64,000 nucleotides of DNA from Nonomuraea roseoviolacea subsp. carminata. Its GTDB lineage: Bacteria; Actinomycetota; Actinomycetes; Streptosporangiales; Streptosporangiaceae. Made by a program: the position numbers and the translations under genes. The notes beneath the pieces are model-generated. The model did no database searches. It was not told where the DNA came from and saw only the letters and a program-made list of their open reading frames with translations. The stretch covers positions 6,355,001-6,419,000 of the forward strand of contig NZ_JAMZEC010000001.1 of NCBI RefSeq assembly GCF_024172185.1. Direction: 5' to 3'. Shown piece after piece: positions 56,896-64,000 of this stretch. Each line of letters begins with the position of its first letter. The first letter of the stretch is position 1.

Positions 56896-57888
56896 TCACG
56901 ACCCGGGCGGGCCGGCGGCGGTCGCCCGCCGAGCGCTGCCGATGGTGGCCCGCCGGTAGCGCTCGCCCAGCTCCGCCACCGCCTGCGCCAGCTCCGGCGG
57001 GTCCAGCACCTCGAAGTCCACGCGCAGGAACCCCATCCACGCCGCCAGCCCGTCCAGGTCGTCACCACCGATCCGCAGCAGGCAGGTCGTGTCGTCCACC
57101 GGCTCCGGCTCCAGCCCGTCCGGCAGGTGTCCCATCCGGTCGGCGGGCGCGTGCAGCAGCACCGTCGCCCGGTACCTCCACATCGCGGTGTTGACGCCCT
57201 TCTCCACGTACTGCGCCACGTCGCCGTCGCCGGGCAACTCGCGCGGCGCGAACCGCGGCCCCTCCGGGACGCGCGGGCGCACCCGGTCCACCCGGAACGT
57301 CCGCCAGCCGCCCCGCTCGACGTCGTAGGCCAGCAGGTACCACCGGCCGCGCCGATGGACCAGCCGGTACGGCTCCACGTCCCGCACCGTCGACTCGCCC
57401 TCGTGGCCGGTGTAGTCGAAGCGCAGCCGGTGCCGGTCGCGGGCGGCGTTGGCGATCGTCGTCAGCACCTCCGGCGCCACCGAGGGAGCCCGGCCGGGGA
57501 TCTGCACCGTGTACGCGTTGAGGGCGCTCACCCGGTGCCGCAGCCGCGCGGGCAGCACCTGCTCCAGCTTGGCCAGGGCCCGTACCGACGTCTCCTCGAT
57601 GCCCTCGACGCCGCCGCCCGCGGCCCGGCCCAGCCCCACCGCCACGGCGACGGCCTCCTCGTCGTCCAGCAGCAGCGGCGGCAGCGCGGCGCCCGCCCCG
57701 AGCCGGTAGCCGCCCGCGACGCCAGGGGTGGCGTGGACGGGGTAGCCGAGACTGCGCAGGCGCTCGACGTCGCTGCGGATCGTCCGGGTGGAGACCCCGA
57801 GCCGTCCGGCCAGCTCGGGGCCCGACCACTCCCGGTGCGCCTGGAGGAGGGACAGCAGCTTCAGCAGGCGCGCGGACGTCTCGAGCAT
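56896..57888 (-). CDS. WYL-domain transcriptional regulator (YafY/DeoR-like HTH)
   Basis: 330 residues from ATG 57888. N-terminal winged HTH: LLKLLSLLQAHREWSGPELA plus GRLGVSTRTIRSDVERLRSLG (about 8-48). The WYL domain is centred on RRGRWYLLAYDVERGGWRTF (about 176-195) with FRVDRV after it; the C-terminal WCX-like extension follows. WYL proteins sense nucleic-acid or nucleotide ligands and control stress or defence genes. CAGACT 6 nt before ATG suggests a leaderless mRNA. Tail-to-tail with the acyl-CoA ligase. Confidence 0.92.
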   Translation of the reverse strand: MLETSARLLKLLSLLQAHREWSGPELAGRLGVSTRTIRSDVERLRSLGYPVHATPGVAGGYRLGAGAALPPLLLDDEEAVAVAVGLGRAAGGGVEGIEETSVRALAKLEQVLPARLRHRVSALNAYTVQIPGRAPSVAPEVLTTIANAARDRHRLRFDYTGHEGESTVRDVEPYRLVHRRGRWYLLAYDVERGGWRTFRVDRVRPRVPEGPRFAPRELPGDGDVAQYVEKGVNTAMWRYRATVLLHAPADRMGHLPDGLEPEPVDDTTCLLRIGGDDLDGLAAWMGFLRVDFEVLDPPELAQAVAELGERYRRATIGSARRATAAGPPGS

Positions 57889-57909
57889 GCGCCCAGTCTG
57901 CCCGGTATC

Positions 57910-57928
57910 GCGGAAGCGTCGCTTCCGC
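57910..57928 (-). terminator. Hairpin after the Nramp-like gene
   Basis: GCGGAAGC-gtc-GCTTCCGC, perfect 8-bp stem, 18 nt downstream of the Nramp-like stop and upstream of the WYL gene. Confidence 0.65.
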
Positions 57929-57946
57929 TTTCCTCGCTTCCGCTCT

Positions 57947-59380
57947 TCAGCCCCCGAACAGCTTCTGCGCCTGCTGGACGACGGTGAGCACGGTCAGCGT
58001 GCCGAAGAACGCGATCGACCACACCAGCGCGGCCAGCCGGTACGAGCGGACCTTGATGGCGGACGGCAGCGCCCGGCGGTTCAGCACGATGAGCAGGATC
58101 GAGTACACGAACATCATCACGGCGGCGAAGCTCGCCGACAGGACGAGCAGGATCAGCGGCTGGTCGAAGCCGAGCAGCAGGACCGCGATGCCGACCAGCG
58201 TCATGGCCCAGACCACGGCGAAGTAGACCCGGTTCACCGAGACGGGCCGGTTCCGCAGGTAGACCGTCTTGATCGTGTCGGAGGCCAGCCGCGAGGTGTA
58301 GTCCACGATGCCCATGGCCGAGGCGAACAGCGCCAGCGCCCCGATCACCCAGAACAGGACCCCGAACCACGGGCCCACCACGTCCTTCAGCGTCTCGCCC
58401 TCCACCTTGAGGAACCCGATGCTGTTGGCCAGCCCCTGCTTTCCGAACACGGTGGAGTACGCCAGCATCGACATGAACGCGATCGTCAGGAACGACACCA
58501 GCGCGAACGTCGTGGCCTGCTCGACGTTCGCGAAGCGCCACCAGGCCCGCCACCGGGCCAGGTTCGCCTTGGTGGGCGCGAACTGGAAGCCCGTCGAGGA
58601 GGCCGCCTCCTCGTGCCCGGTGACCGGGCTGACCAGGCGCGGCACGTACACGCCCATGCCGAAGCCCTTGTCGCGGATCCAGTTGCTCTGGCAGAGGTTC
58701 TGGCCGCCGCCCGCGCCCGCGTAGGCGATGGCGCCCATGAGCAGCGCGAAGTCCAGCGGCGGGACCGGGATCCGGGCGCCCACCGTCAGCCCCTTGCCCA
58801 GCTCCACCCAGCTCTGCGCGGTGATCGCCAGCGCGACCGCCACCACGACGAGGATCGTCACGAGAGCGATCTTGACGAAGATCACCCGCTCCAGGGCGAC
58901 GTAGATGACCGGCGCCAGCGTCAGCCCGAGCGCGATGACCAGCAGCATGCCGATCGCGATCCAGCGCACGCTGCCCTGCCCCGAGCCGGTCAGGTACGTG
59001 ACCATGGTGGCCGACGTCGTCACCCAGCCCGGCCACAGGTTCGAGGCGAGCGTCATCAGCACGAACACGATGCCCCAGTGCCGCCACAACCGGCTGAACC
59101 CGGTCAGCGCCGTCTCACCGGTGGCCAGGGTGTAGCGCTCGATCTCCATGTTGAGGAACCACTGCGTGATGATGCCGATCGCCGCGCCCCAGATGAACAC
59201 CAGCCCGACCTGGGAGGCGATGTACGGCCAGAGGATGAACTCGCCGGAGGCGAGCCCCACGCCCGCTCCCACCAGGCCCGGGCCGATGATGCGCCAGGTG
59301 GACCGGGGCGGCTCGGGCAGGTCGCGGACGCTGACGGACGGCAGGACTCGTGCGGGGACGGTCGGAGTGAACTCCGTCAT
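57947..59380 (-). CDS. Nramp-family-like transporter with non-canonical metal site
   Basis: 477 residues from ATG 59380 with AGGAGAT upstream. About 11-12 TM segments. The TM1 region is IIGPGLVGAGVGLASGEFIL (about 31-50): where Nramp proteins have DPGN the sequence is ASGE. The TM6 region is IAYAGAGGGQNLCQSNWIRD (about 220-239): the usual MPH is absent. Both canonical metal-ligand motifs are therefore changed, as in some distant Nramp relatives, so Mn/Fe transport should not be assumed. Followed by a hairpin; preceded by an AT-rich promoter with an inverted repeat. Confidence 0.85.
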   Translation of the reverse strand: MTEFTPTVPARVLPSVSVRDLPEPPRSTWRIIGPGLVGAGVGLASGEFILWPYIASQVGLVFIWGAAIGIITQWFLNMEIERYTLATGETALTGFSRLWRHWGIVFVLMTLASNLWPGWVTTSATMVTYLTGSGQGSVRWIAIGMLLVIALGLTLAPVIYVALERVIFVKIALVTILVVVAVALAITAQSWVELGKGLTVGARIPVPPLDFALLMGAIAYAGAGGGQNLCQSNWIRDKGFGMGVYVPRLVSPVTGHEEAASSTGFQFAPTKANLARWRAWWRFANVEQATTFALVSFLTIAFMSMLAYSTVFGKQGLANSIGFLKVEGETLKDVVGPWFGVLFWVIGALALFASAMGIVDYTSRLASDTIKTVYLRNRPVSVNRVYFAVVWAMTLVGIAVLLLGFDQPLILLVLSASFAAVMMFVYSILLIVLNRRALPSAIKVRSYRLAALVWSIAFFGTLTVLTVVQQAQKLFGG

Positions 59381-59418
59381 CGCGGATCTCCTTGTTCGGC
59401 TCCCGGCTTGGAACCTCA

Positions 59419-59447
59419 AACCAGCAGATAGCTTTTATTTCCTGGTT
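59419..59447. promoter_or_regulatory. Inverted repeat in the Nramp-like promoter region
   Basis: AACCAG (59419-59424) and CTGGTT (59442-59447) flank an AT-rich 17-nt stretch about 40-65 nt upstream of the start; a candidate operator. Confidence 0.4.
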
Positions 59448-59495
59448 CGCAGCGGCAGGCGAAGCCCGCGATGACGGCCCGCGGCGGATGACCGC

Positions 59496-59852
59496 CTACG
59501 CCCGCCTGAACCCGTGGCTCCGCTCCACTTTCGCCACGTGCAGCGTGTAGCTCTCGTACCACTCGGCCCGCCCGCGCTTCTGCGCCGCGCGGTGCTCGGC
59601 GTCGGACCGCCACTCCGTGAGGGCGTCGGCGTCGCGGAAGTACCCGACGGTGATGGCCAGCCCGCCGGGAGTCTGCGCGTAGTCCATCCCCAGATATCCG
59701 GGGATGTTCTTCACCAGGTCTTCCATGCGTGCGTTGGTCTCGCTGTAGCCGCTCTGCTCCTGGGTCCGCACCGCCGTGAAGACCGCCACGTAGTAGGGGG
59801 GATCGAAGGCTTCGACGGGCGTGACAGGCGCTTCAGAGGGGATGTTGCTCAT
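59496..59852 (-). CDS. Antibiotic biosynthesis monooxygenase (ABM)-fold protein
   Basis: 118 residues from ATG 59852, chosen over 59882 because TACGGT lies exactly 6 nt upstream. ABM pattern: YVAVFTAVRTQEQSGYSETN (about 21-40), MEDLVKNIPGYLGMDYAQTP, VGYFRDADALTEWRSDAEHR (about 70-89). The final segment GRAEWYESYTLHVAKVER is typical of the stand-alone group. Small dimeric ferredoxin-like fold, either a cofactor-free oxygenase or a haem-related enzyme; substrate unknown. Confidence 0.88.
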   Translation of the reverse strand: MSNIPSEAPVTPVEAFDPPYYVAVFTAVRTQEQSGYSETNARMEDLVKNIPGYLGMDYAQTPGGLAITVGYFRDADALTEWRSDAEHRAAQKRGRAEWYESYTLHVAKVERSHGFRRA

Positions 59853-59858
59853 GGTGCC

Positions 59859-59864
59859 ACCGTA
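59859..59864 (-). promoter_or_regulatory. -10 box TACGGT, leaderless ABM gene
   Basis: TACGGT on the minus strand, GGCACC (6 nt), ATG 59852. Confidence 0.55.
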
Positions 59865-59912
59865 AGCCGGGATGCCTCTCATGATCCAGTGTGGCGAGGT
59901 GACGACTGGCGG

Positions 59913-60734
59913 CTATCCGGACTGCCGAGTCACCACGACGTACTCGCCGGCATCCGTGAACCCCGTCACCCTGCCGCCCTGCCGCATCAGCCCGCCCAGC
60001 GCCTCCCGGACCGCCAACCGCCACGCCTTGCCCGCTCCCGGATCGCGCCGCCGCAACGTCTCGATGTCGTGCGGTGTCGCCACCAGCGTCACCGGCCCGT
60101 CCGCGCGGCCCTTCACCGGCCGCTCGTCCGCCACGCCCAGCGCCACCGTGTACGGCGGGGGCGGCGGCTGCTCCGGCTCCCCGTCCAGCCGCCACGCCAT
60201 GAACAACCGGTCGGACTCGTCGCCCTCGTTGATGGCATCGGCCATGACCCCGTAGAAGTTCTCGGCGTACCCGGTCGGCCGCGCCCCGAGCTTCACCAGG
60301 TTGAACCGCGCGTTCCTGCGGACCAGCGGGTCGAACGTCCAGGTGATGCGGGTCAGGTCGTGCTCCAGGCACCAGGCGCGCTGGTGCAGCTTGAGCGCGT
60401 AACCGATCCCGCGCCCGATGGCGGCACCGGTCACATGAGAGTGCAGCGCGCCCCCGGCGGCCAGGAACCCCACGGACGCGCCCACCAGCCGCTCGCCCTC
60501 GTACGCCCCGGCCACGTACCCGCCGGTGTGGGCGAACCCGATCATCAGCTCGACGGACACGGGGGCGTTGGCCGGATCGGGGTGCCAGATGTCGTCGAAC
60601 AGGCGGTGAACGTCCTTGAACTCAGGGATCCGGTGCAACTCGCGGATCGTCACCCCGGTCCGCAGGGCCGCCTCCTCCGCCACCCGCCGCGCATCCTCCA
60701 CTGCCTTGCCCGTCCGCCGCCCCATGGGCTCCAC
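59913..60734 (-). CDS. GNAT-superfamily N-acetyltransferase
   Basis: 273 residues from GTG 60734, which has GAGGGAGA about 5 nt upstream; GTG 60764 and ATG 60725 are alternatives. The acetyl-CoA fold is seen in VAGAYEGERLVGASVGFLAA and IGRGIGYALKLHQRAWCLEH (R/Q-x-x-G-x-G/A-like loop), then LTRITWTFDPLVRRNARFNL and GARPTGYAENFYG. It belongs to the larger predicted GNAT group with an extended C-terminal half. Substrate unknown. It follows the repeat-bearing TetR gene on the same strand. Confidence 0.85.
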   Translation of the reverse strand: MEPMGRRTGKAVEDARRVAEEAALRTGVTIRELHRIPEFKDVHRLFDDIWHPDPANAPVSVELMIGFAHTGGYVAGAYEGERLVGASVGFLAAGGALHSHVTGAAIGRGIGYALKLHQRAWCLEHDLTRITWTFDPLVRRNARFNLVKLGARPTGYAENFYGVMADAINEGDESDRLFMAWRLDGEPEQPPPPPYTVALGVADERPVKGRADGPVTLVATPHDIETLRRRDPGAGKAWRLAVREALGGLMRQGGRVTGFTDAGEYVVVTRQSG

Positions 60735-60875
60735 ACCGTCTCCCTCTGATCGCCTGACCTGCACGTCGTCTTCCGCCCGGGGTGGCCTTTGCTTCGTCTT
60801 CGGCTCGCCGCATGGCTTCCACCTGGGGCTGCGCCTGCCGGGTGGCTTCTGTCCTGTTCTCCGAAGGCTCCTCGC

Positions 60876-62297
60876 TCATGGCCACGCGCTTTCCCCCTTG
60901 CGCCGCTCATCCCCGCGCTTCGGCCCCGGAGCGCTCATGCTGTCGCGCGGATCAACGGGGTTCACGGCCGGCTGTCTTGTATGCCCGCTCGGCCCGGAGG
61001 GTTCTGACCTCGCCGGCGCCTCAGCCTGCCGAGCCGGCACCGGAACCCCGGCATCTTCGGGGGGATCGGTGTGCCGGGTCGGTCCGGACGAGTCGGCGTA
61101 CTCCGCGTGCTCGGACGCGAGGGCGTACCCCGCCCCGCGACCGTCGGCCCGCCGTACCAACCGACCCCCCGACACCCGTACGGCGGTCTCCGTCATGTCG
61201 TCCACGGACGGCAGTCCGGCGGTCGCGGCCACGCGTCCGCTCTCGTCGCACACGATCCGCACGTCCGGCCACCCGCCCGCAGGCACGGCGGCACGCAGGT
61301 GTGCGCCCATCCGGGCCAGCGCGAACCGTGCCAGCGGCCCGTGCTCGCCGGGATCGGTCATCACCGCGACCAGGGTGATGGGCATCGCGGCCGGCGCGGC
61401 CCGTACGACGTCCTCCAGGGCCGACAGGCGTCGCAATCCGAGGAAGACCACCAGCCCGTCGCCGTCGAGGGTGAGAGGATCTCCGCGCAGCGCGTCCACG
61501 GCCGGGGGCGGCGCCCAGGGCGCGTCGACGGAGTACGGCTTCAGGGTCAGGACGGGGAACAGCGGGGCAGGTCCGGGATCGAGCCGCGCGAGCCGCTCAC
61601 ACGCTCGCACCACGTCCTCTTCCTCACGCGCGGCCGACACCGTCCGCGAGCGAGTGGCAGGGTGGGCGGCGAGGGCGGCGCGCTGCGACGCCCCCTGGAG
61701 GAGGGTGAGCGCTGCGGTCGCCGGCCGCACCATCCGCCGCCCGGAATGTCCGTCGAGCCGTTCCATGGCCAGCCCGAGGAGCGTCGCGTACAACGTCATG
61801 AGCTCCGCGAACGCCAGCCGGCTGCCCTCCTCGCCCTGTACCTGCGGCACCACTTCGCGCCAGACGGCCATCGCGCCCGCCGGCACGGGATCATCCAGCC
61901 AAGCCCGCGCGACCGCCCCCAGCACCCACCCCACGTCTCCACCGCGAGGCTCTGCACCGGGACGTGAACCGCCACGTCCCTCGCCGACCAGCCCTCCGGC
62001 GCCTTCCTCACCCTGCGGGCATCCGTCACGTCCCTCGTCGAGAAGCGGTCCGGCGCCTTCCTCACCCCGCACCCCTCCGCCACGTCCCACGTCGTACGCG
62101 TCGGCGAGGACGGAGAAGAACAGGGCTCGCTTGCCGGGGAAGTTCGAGTAGACCGCGCCCCGGGTGAGCCCCGCCCGCTCGGCTATGTCGTCGATCTTGA
62201 CGTCGCGGAAGCCTCGCTCGGCGAACTCGTCGTGTGCCGCGGCCAGGATGCGCGCCCGGTTGCGCACCTGCGACTCCGCTCTCGTCATCCTCCCCAT
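60876..62297 (-). CDS. TetR-type regulator with in-frame repeats and long C-terminal domain
   Basis: 473 residues, about twice a normal TetR. HTH: RILAAAHDEFAERGFRDVKI, then DDIAERAGLTRGAVYSNFPG (about 15-55). Directly behind it are two 18-residue repeats built around GEEGAG. The effector domain follows (about 120-230). A further alpha/beta domain (about 245-385; DGDGLVVFLGLRRLSALEDV, ITLVAVMTDPGEHGPLARFA, VRIVCDESGRVAATAGLPSV) resembles a thioredoxin-like fold. The tail is disordered. TATCGT 6 nt before ATG 62297 indicates a leaderless mRNA. Confidence 0.85.
   Translation of the reverse strand: MGRMTRAESQVRNRARILAAAHDEFAERGFRDVKIDDIAERAGLTRGAVYSNFPGKRALFFSVLADAYDVGRGGGVRGEEGAGPLLDEGRDGCPQGEEGAGGLVGEGRGGSRPGAEPRGGDVGWVLGAVARAWLDDPVPAGAMAVWREVVPQVQGEEGSRLAFAELMTLYATLLGLAMERLDGHSGRRMVRPATAALTLLQGASQRAALAAHPATRSRTVSAAREEEDVVRACERLARLDPGPAPLFPVLTLKPYSVDAPWAPPPAVDALRGDPLTLDGDGLVVFLGLRRLSALEDVVRAAPAAMPITLVAVMTDPGEHGPLARFALARMGAHLRAAVPAGGWPDVRIVCDESGRVAATAGLPSVDDMTETAVRVSGGRLVRRADGRGAGYALASEHAEYADSSGPTRHTDPPEDAGVPVPARQAEAPARSEPSGPSGHTRQPAVNPVDPRDSMSAPGPKRGDERRKGESAWP
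61973..62088 (-). repeat. 54-nt in-frame tandem repeats in the TetR gene
   Basis: CACGTCCC recurs at 61973, 62027 and 62081, a 54-nt period (18 codons), giving two full units and the start of a third. The repeats separate HTH and effector domain. Confidence 0.85.
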
Positions 62298-62303
62298 CCG
62301 CTC

Positions 62304-62309
62304 ACGATA
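62304..62309 (-). promoter_or_regulatory. -10 box TATCGT, leaderless TetR gene
   Basis: TATCGT on the minus strand, GAGCGG (6 nt), ATG 62297. Confidence 0.55.
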
Positions 62310-62406
62310 TCGCCCGTACCTGCCCTCTGATCAGCCCGAACCCAGCCCATGACAAGCCCGCACCCGGCCCCTGCGCCGGGCGCGCCTGGCCCATGGCCGC
62401 CCCGTA

Positions 62407-62424
62407 TCCGGCCCGGGGGCCGGA
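62407..62424 (-). terminator. Hairpin after the dipeptidase gene
   Basis: TCCGGCC-cggg-GGCCGGA, perfect 7-bp stem, about 60 nt past the dipeptidase stop. The rest of the 189-nt gap 62298-62486 shows nothing further. Confidence 0.5.
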
Positions 62425-62486
62425 CTGCGCCCGGGTCTCTCGTCAGGGCGGCCTCGGGCGTCGGGAAGACTCGGCCCTCTCCGTGA

Positions 62487-63518
62487 TCAGGTGAGGAACT
62501 CGCCGAGGAAGCGGTGCAGGTTGCCGCCGATGATCTTGGCGACGTCCTTCTCCGGCAGGCCGCGACCCAGCAGGCCCTCGGTCACCATCGGGAGCCCTCT
62601 CGGCCCCTCAAGGCCGGGGACGGCCGCCATCGCGTCCACGTCTCCCGGTTCGACGTCCTCGCAGCACGGCGGGGTCAGGTCCGTCATGACCTCGCGGATG
62701 AAGTCGGGGCCGAGCCCCACGTGGTCGATGCCCGCCACGTCCACCACGTGTTCGATGTGGTCCAGCACGTGGTCGAGTGTCGCGGACCGGGCGTCCTCGG
62801 TGAGGAAGGGGGCGAAGAAGTTCACGCAGATGACGCCGCCGGTGGCCGCCACGCCGCGGAGCTGCTCGTCGGTGAGGTTGCGGTGGTGGTCGCGCAGCGC
62901 GCGGGCCGACGAGTGCGTCGCCATGACCGGCCTGGTGGCCAGCTCCAGCACGTGCGCCACCCCGGACGCGCCCAGATGCGACACGTCGAACACCATGCCG
63001 AGCCGTTCCATCTCCCGCAGCGCGGCGACGCCGTGCGAGGTCAGCCCGCTGCCGGTCGCATCCTCGGCGCTGCCGTCGGCGAGCGGCGTGCGGCCGAAGT
63101 GGGCGATGGAGGCGATCCGCACGCCCAGCCGGTACGCCGTCGGGATGAGCTCCACGCTCGCGTCCAGCCCCGGCATGCTCTCCAGCGCCAGAATCAGGGC
63201 GATGCGGCCCGACTCCAGCGCCTGGTCGATGTCCTGTGAGGTGAGGCAGAGCGCCACCCGGTCGGCGTTGCCCTCGGCGATCACGTGCGCGCACTCGATC
63301 ATACGCAGCGTCTGCCGCAGCGCCCCCTCGGGCCGGTACTGGTCGTCGATGAACACCGGCAGCACCTGGAGGCCGACCCCGCCCTCCTGGAGCTGCGGCA
63401 GCCACTGCTCGCGGAAGAAGGCGGCCCATCGCGCGGGCGGCCGGGCGGAGACGGCCATGAGGAGGTCGTTGTGGGCGTCGGCGACGACGGAACGCTGGTG
63501 GAGGGATGTGCTGCTCAT
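62487..63518 (-). CDS. Membrane dipeptidase family (peptidase M19)
   Basis: 343 residues from ATG 63518. Zinc ligands: DAHND (14-18) at the N-terminus, the bridging Glu in ILALESMPGLD (about 114), His in FDVSHLGASG and ATHSSARALRDHHRN (about 205-220), and the late Asp in VGLGPDFI (about 268). No signal peptide, so likely cytoplasmic. Hydrolyses dipeptides or related amides, possibly D-amino-acid-containing ones. Length is typical. Confidence 0.94.
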   Translation of the reverse strand: MSSTSLHQRSVVADAHNDLLMAVSARPPARWAAFFREQWLPQLQEGGVGLQVLPVFIDDQYRPEGALRQTLRMIECAHVIAEGNADRVALCLTSQDIDQALESGRIALILALESMPGLDASVELIPTAYRLGVRIASIAHFGRTPLADGSAEDATGSGLTSHGVAALREMERLGMVFDVSHLGASGVAHVLELATRPVMATHSSARALRDHHRNLTDEQLRGVAATGGVICVNFFAPFLTEDARSATLDHVLDHIEHVVDVAGIDHVGLGPDFIREVMTDLTPPCCEDVEPGDVDAMAAVPGLEGPRGLPMVTEGLLGRGLPEKDVAKIIGGNLHRFLGEFLT

Positions 63519-63525
63519 GCCCGGG

Positions 63526-63531
63526 ACGCTA
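63526..63531 (-). promoter_or_regulatory. -10 box TAGCGT, leaderless dipeptidase gene
   Basis: TAGCGT on the minus strand, CCCGGGC (7 nt), ATG 63518. Confidence 0.55.
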
Positions 63532-63564
63532 CCGCCAGGGGCTTGGCTGAGGCCACGCCGGAGC

Positions 63565-64000
63565 TCACACGTGACGGTACGCGGCGCGCGGCGGCCGCGA
63601 CGTCAGCCTGCGGTACAGGGTGGTCGTGCCCGGCCAGTTGTTGGTGATCCGCCCGTCGGCCGTCTTGTACCAGCTCCGGCACCCGTCCCGCCACACCATC
63701 GGCTCCATCGCGGCGCCGAGCCGCCGTGTCCACGCGGCCATCGCCTCGGGCCGCACCTCCATGGGCCCGTGGTCGGACAGGTGCGGCAGGCAGGCCATGA
63801 CATGGTTCACCTGGCATTCCAGCATGAAGACGATCGAGTTGTGGCCGAGGTTGGTGTTGGGCCCGTACAGCAGGAACAGGTTCGGGAAGCCCGGCACCGA
63901 GATTCCCAAGTACGCCTCCGCGCCGGCCTTCCACCGCTCCGCGAGGTCGAGCCCGTCGCGGCCGGTGACGCTCATCGGCGCGAGGAACTCGGTGCTCCGG
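63565..64000 (-). CDS. Flavin-containing monooxygenase, C-terminal part (5' end outside window)
   Basis: 145 codons visible, open to the right edge. Typical C-terminal blocks of Baeyer-Villiger-type FMOs: STEFLAPMSVTGRDGLDLAE, GAEAYLGISVPGFPNLFLLY, GPNTNLGHNSIVFMLECQVN, and KTADGRITNNWPGTTTLYRR. The FAD and NADPH motifs lie outside the window. A methionine at 63975 is internal and not the start. It ends 46 nt before the dipeptidase start on the same strand. Confidence 0.9.
   Translation of the reverse strand, partial: RSTEFLAPMSVTGRDGLDLAERWKAGAEAYLGISVPGFPNLFLLYGPNTNLGHNSIVFMLECQVNHVMACLPHLSDHGPMEVRPEAMAAWTRRLGAAMEPMVWRDGCRSWYKTADGRITNNWPGTTTLYRRLTSRPPRAAYRHV

Noticed and set aside
60622..60879. 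Minus-strand small ORF starting ATG 60879 (MSEEPSENRTEATRQAQ...), overlapping the TetR stop as ATGA.
   Set aside because: It overlaps the better-supported GNAT gene by more than 100 nt and its second half turns into GC-bias sequence. It could be a short real peptide but support is too weak.

Overview
The window is very GC-rich, densely coded and rich in GTG/TTG starts, with two TTA codons found in recognised genes. It carries actinomycete-typical families: a DUF5753 helix-turn-helix regulator, polyphosphate glucokinase, a spore photoproduct lyase-like radical SAM protein, a TIGR03118 protein and a PAC2 protein. It therefore looks like chromosome from a filamentous actinomycete. I infer the order Streptosporangiales (Nonomuraea-like), but the genus is not proven by the sequence. 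No tRNA, rRNA, insertion sequence, prophage or CRISPR array was seen.

The left part (1-8763, minus strand) is a tightly packed block. In transcription order it holds an unrecognised protein, an MFS exporter, two small proteins (one tautomerase-like without the N-terminal proline), a stand-alone glutamyl-tRNA reductase dimerisation domain, a maleate isomerase-like protein, an FAD monooxygenase, an Asp/Glu-racemase-fold protein lacking both usual cysteines, an unusual HemB, and a sigma-factor-like gene that leaves the window. Most junctions are stop/start overlaps or 1-nt gaps. A double-HTH DUF5753 regulator diverges from it. I regard this as a candidate undescribed biosynthetic or salvage pathway around a HemB paralogue; the product is unknown.

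From 10.4 to 26.2 kb lie mostly household and stress genes: DUF574-type methyltransferase, DUF4253, TIGR03118, ppgK, hrpA, Uma2 nuclease, HAD phosphatase, DUF5709-like and hemerythrin pair, gamma-glutamyltransferase, an ABC exporter with divergent MarR, and a PucR-type regulator. From 26.3 to 39.9 kb come a secreted M6-type metalloprotease, a membrane-anchored NB-ARC/TPR protein, a tyrosine phosphatase, a radical SAM lyase, a Gfo/Idh/MocA oxidoreductase, a PAC2 protein, and a class I terpene synthase facing an AfsR/LuxR-like STAND ATPase that lacks a DNA-binding domain.

From 39.9 to 50.7 kb lie an ABC-2 permease with an unusual hydrolase-ABC ATPase fusion, CopC/CopD, a SAM methyltransferase, and a second class I isoprenoid-synthase-like gene directly coupled to a membrane NACHT ATPase. 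From 50.8 to 64 kb come a TetR regulator, an orphan histidine kinase, a two-acyl-CoA-dehydrogenase plus acyl-CoA ligase operon, a WYL regulator, an Nramp-like transporter without the canonical metal motif, an ABM monooxygenase, a GNAT, a repeat-bearing TetR, an M19 dipeptidase and the end of a flavin monooxygenase.

Two themes run across the window. At least thirteen genes have a TANNNT box 6-8 nt before the start codon, the signature of leaderless transcripts. Short GC-rich tandem duplications occur at gene ends (11239, 31060, 32902), just past one (19770), and in frame inside several proteins.
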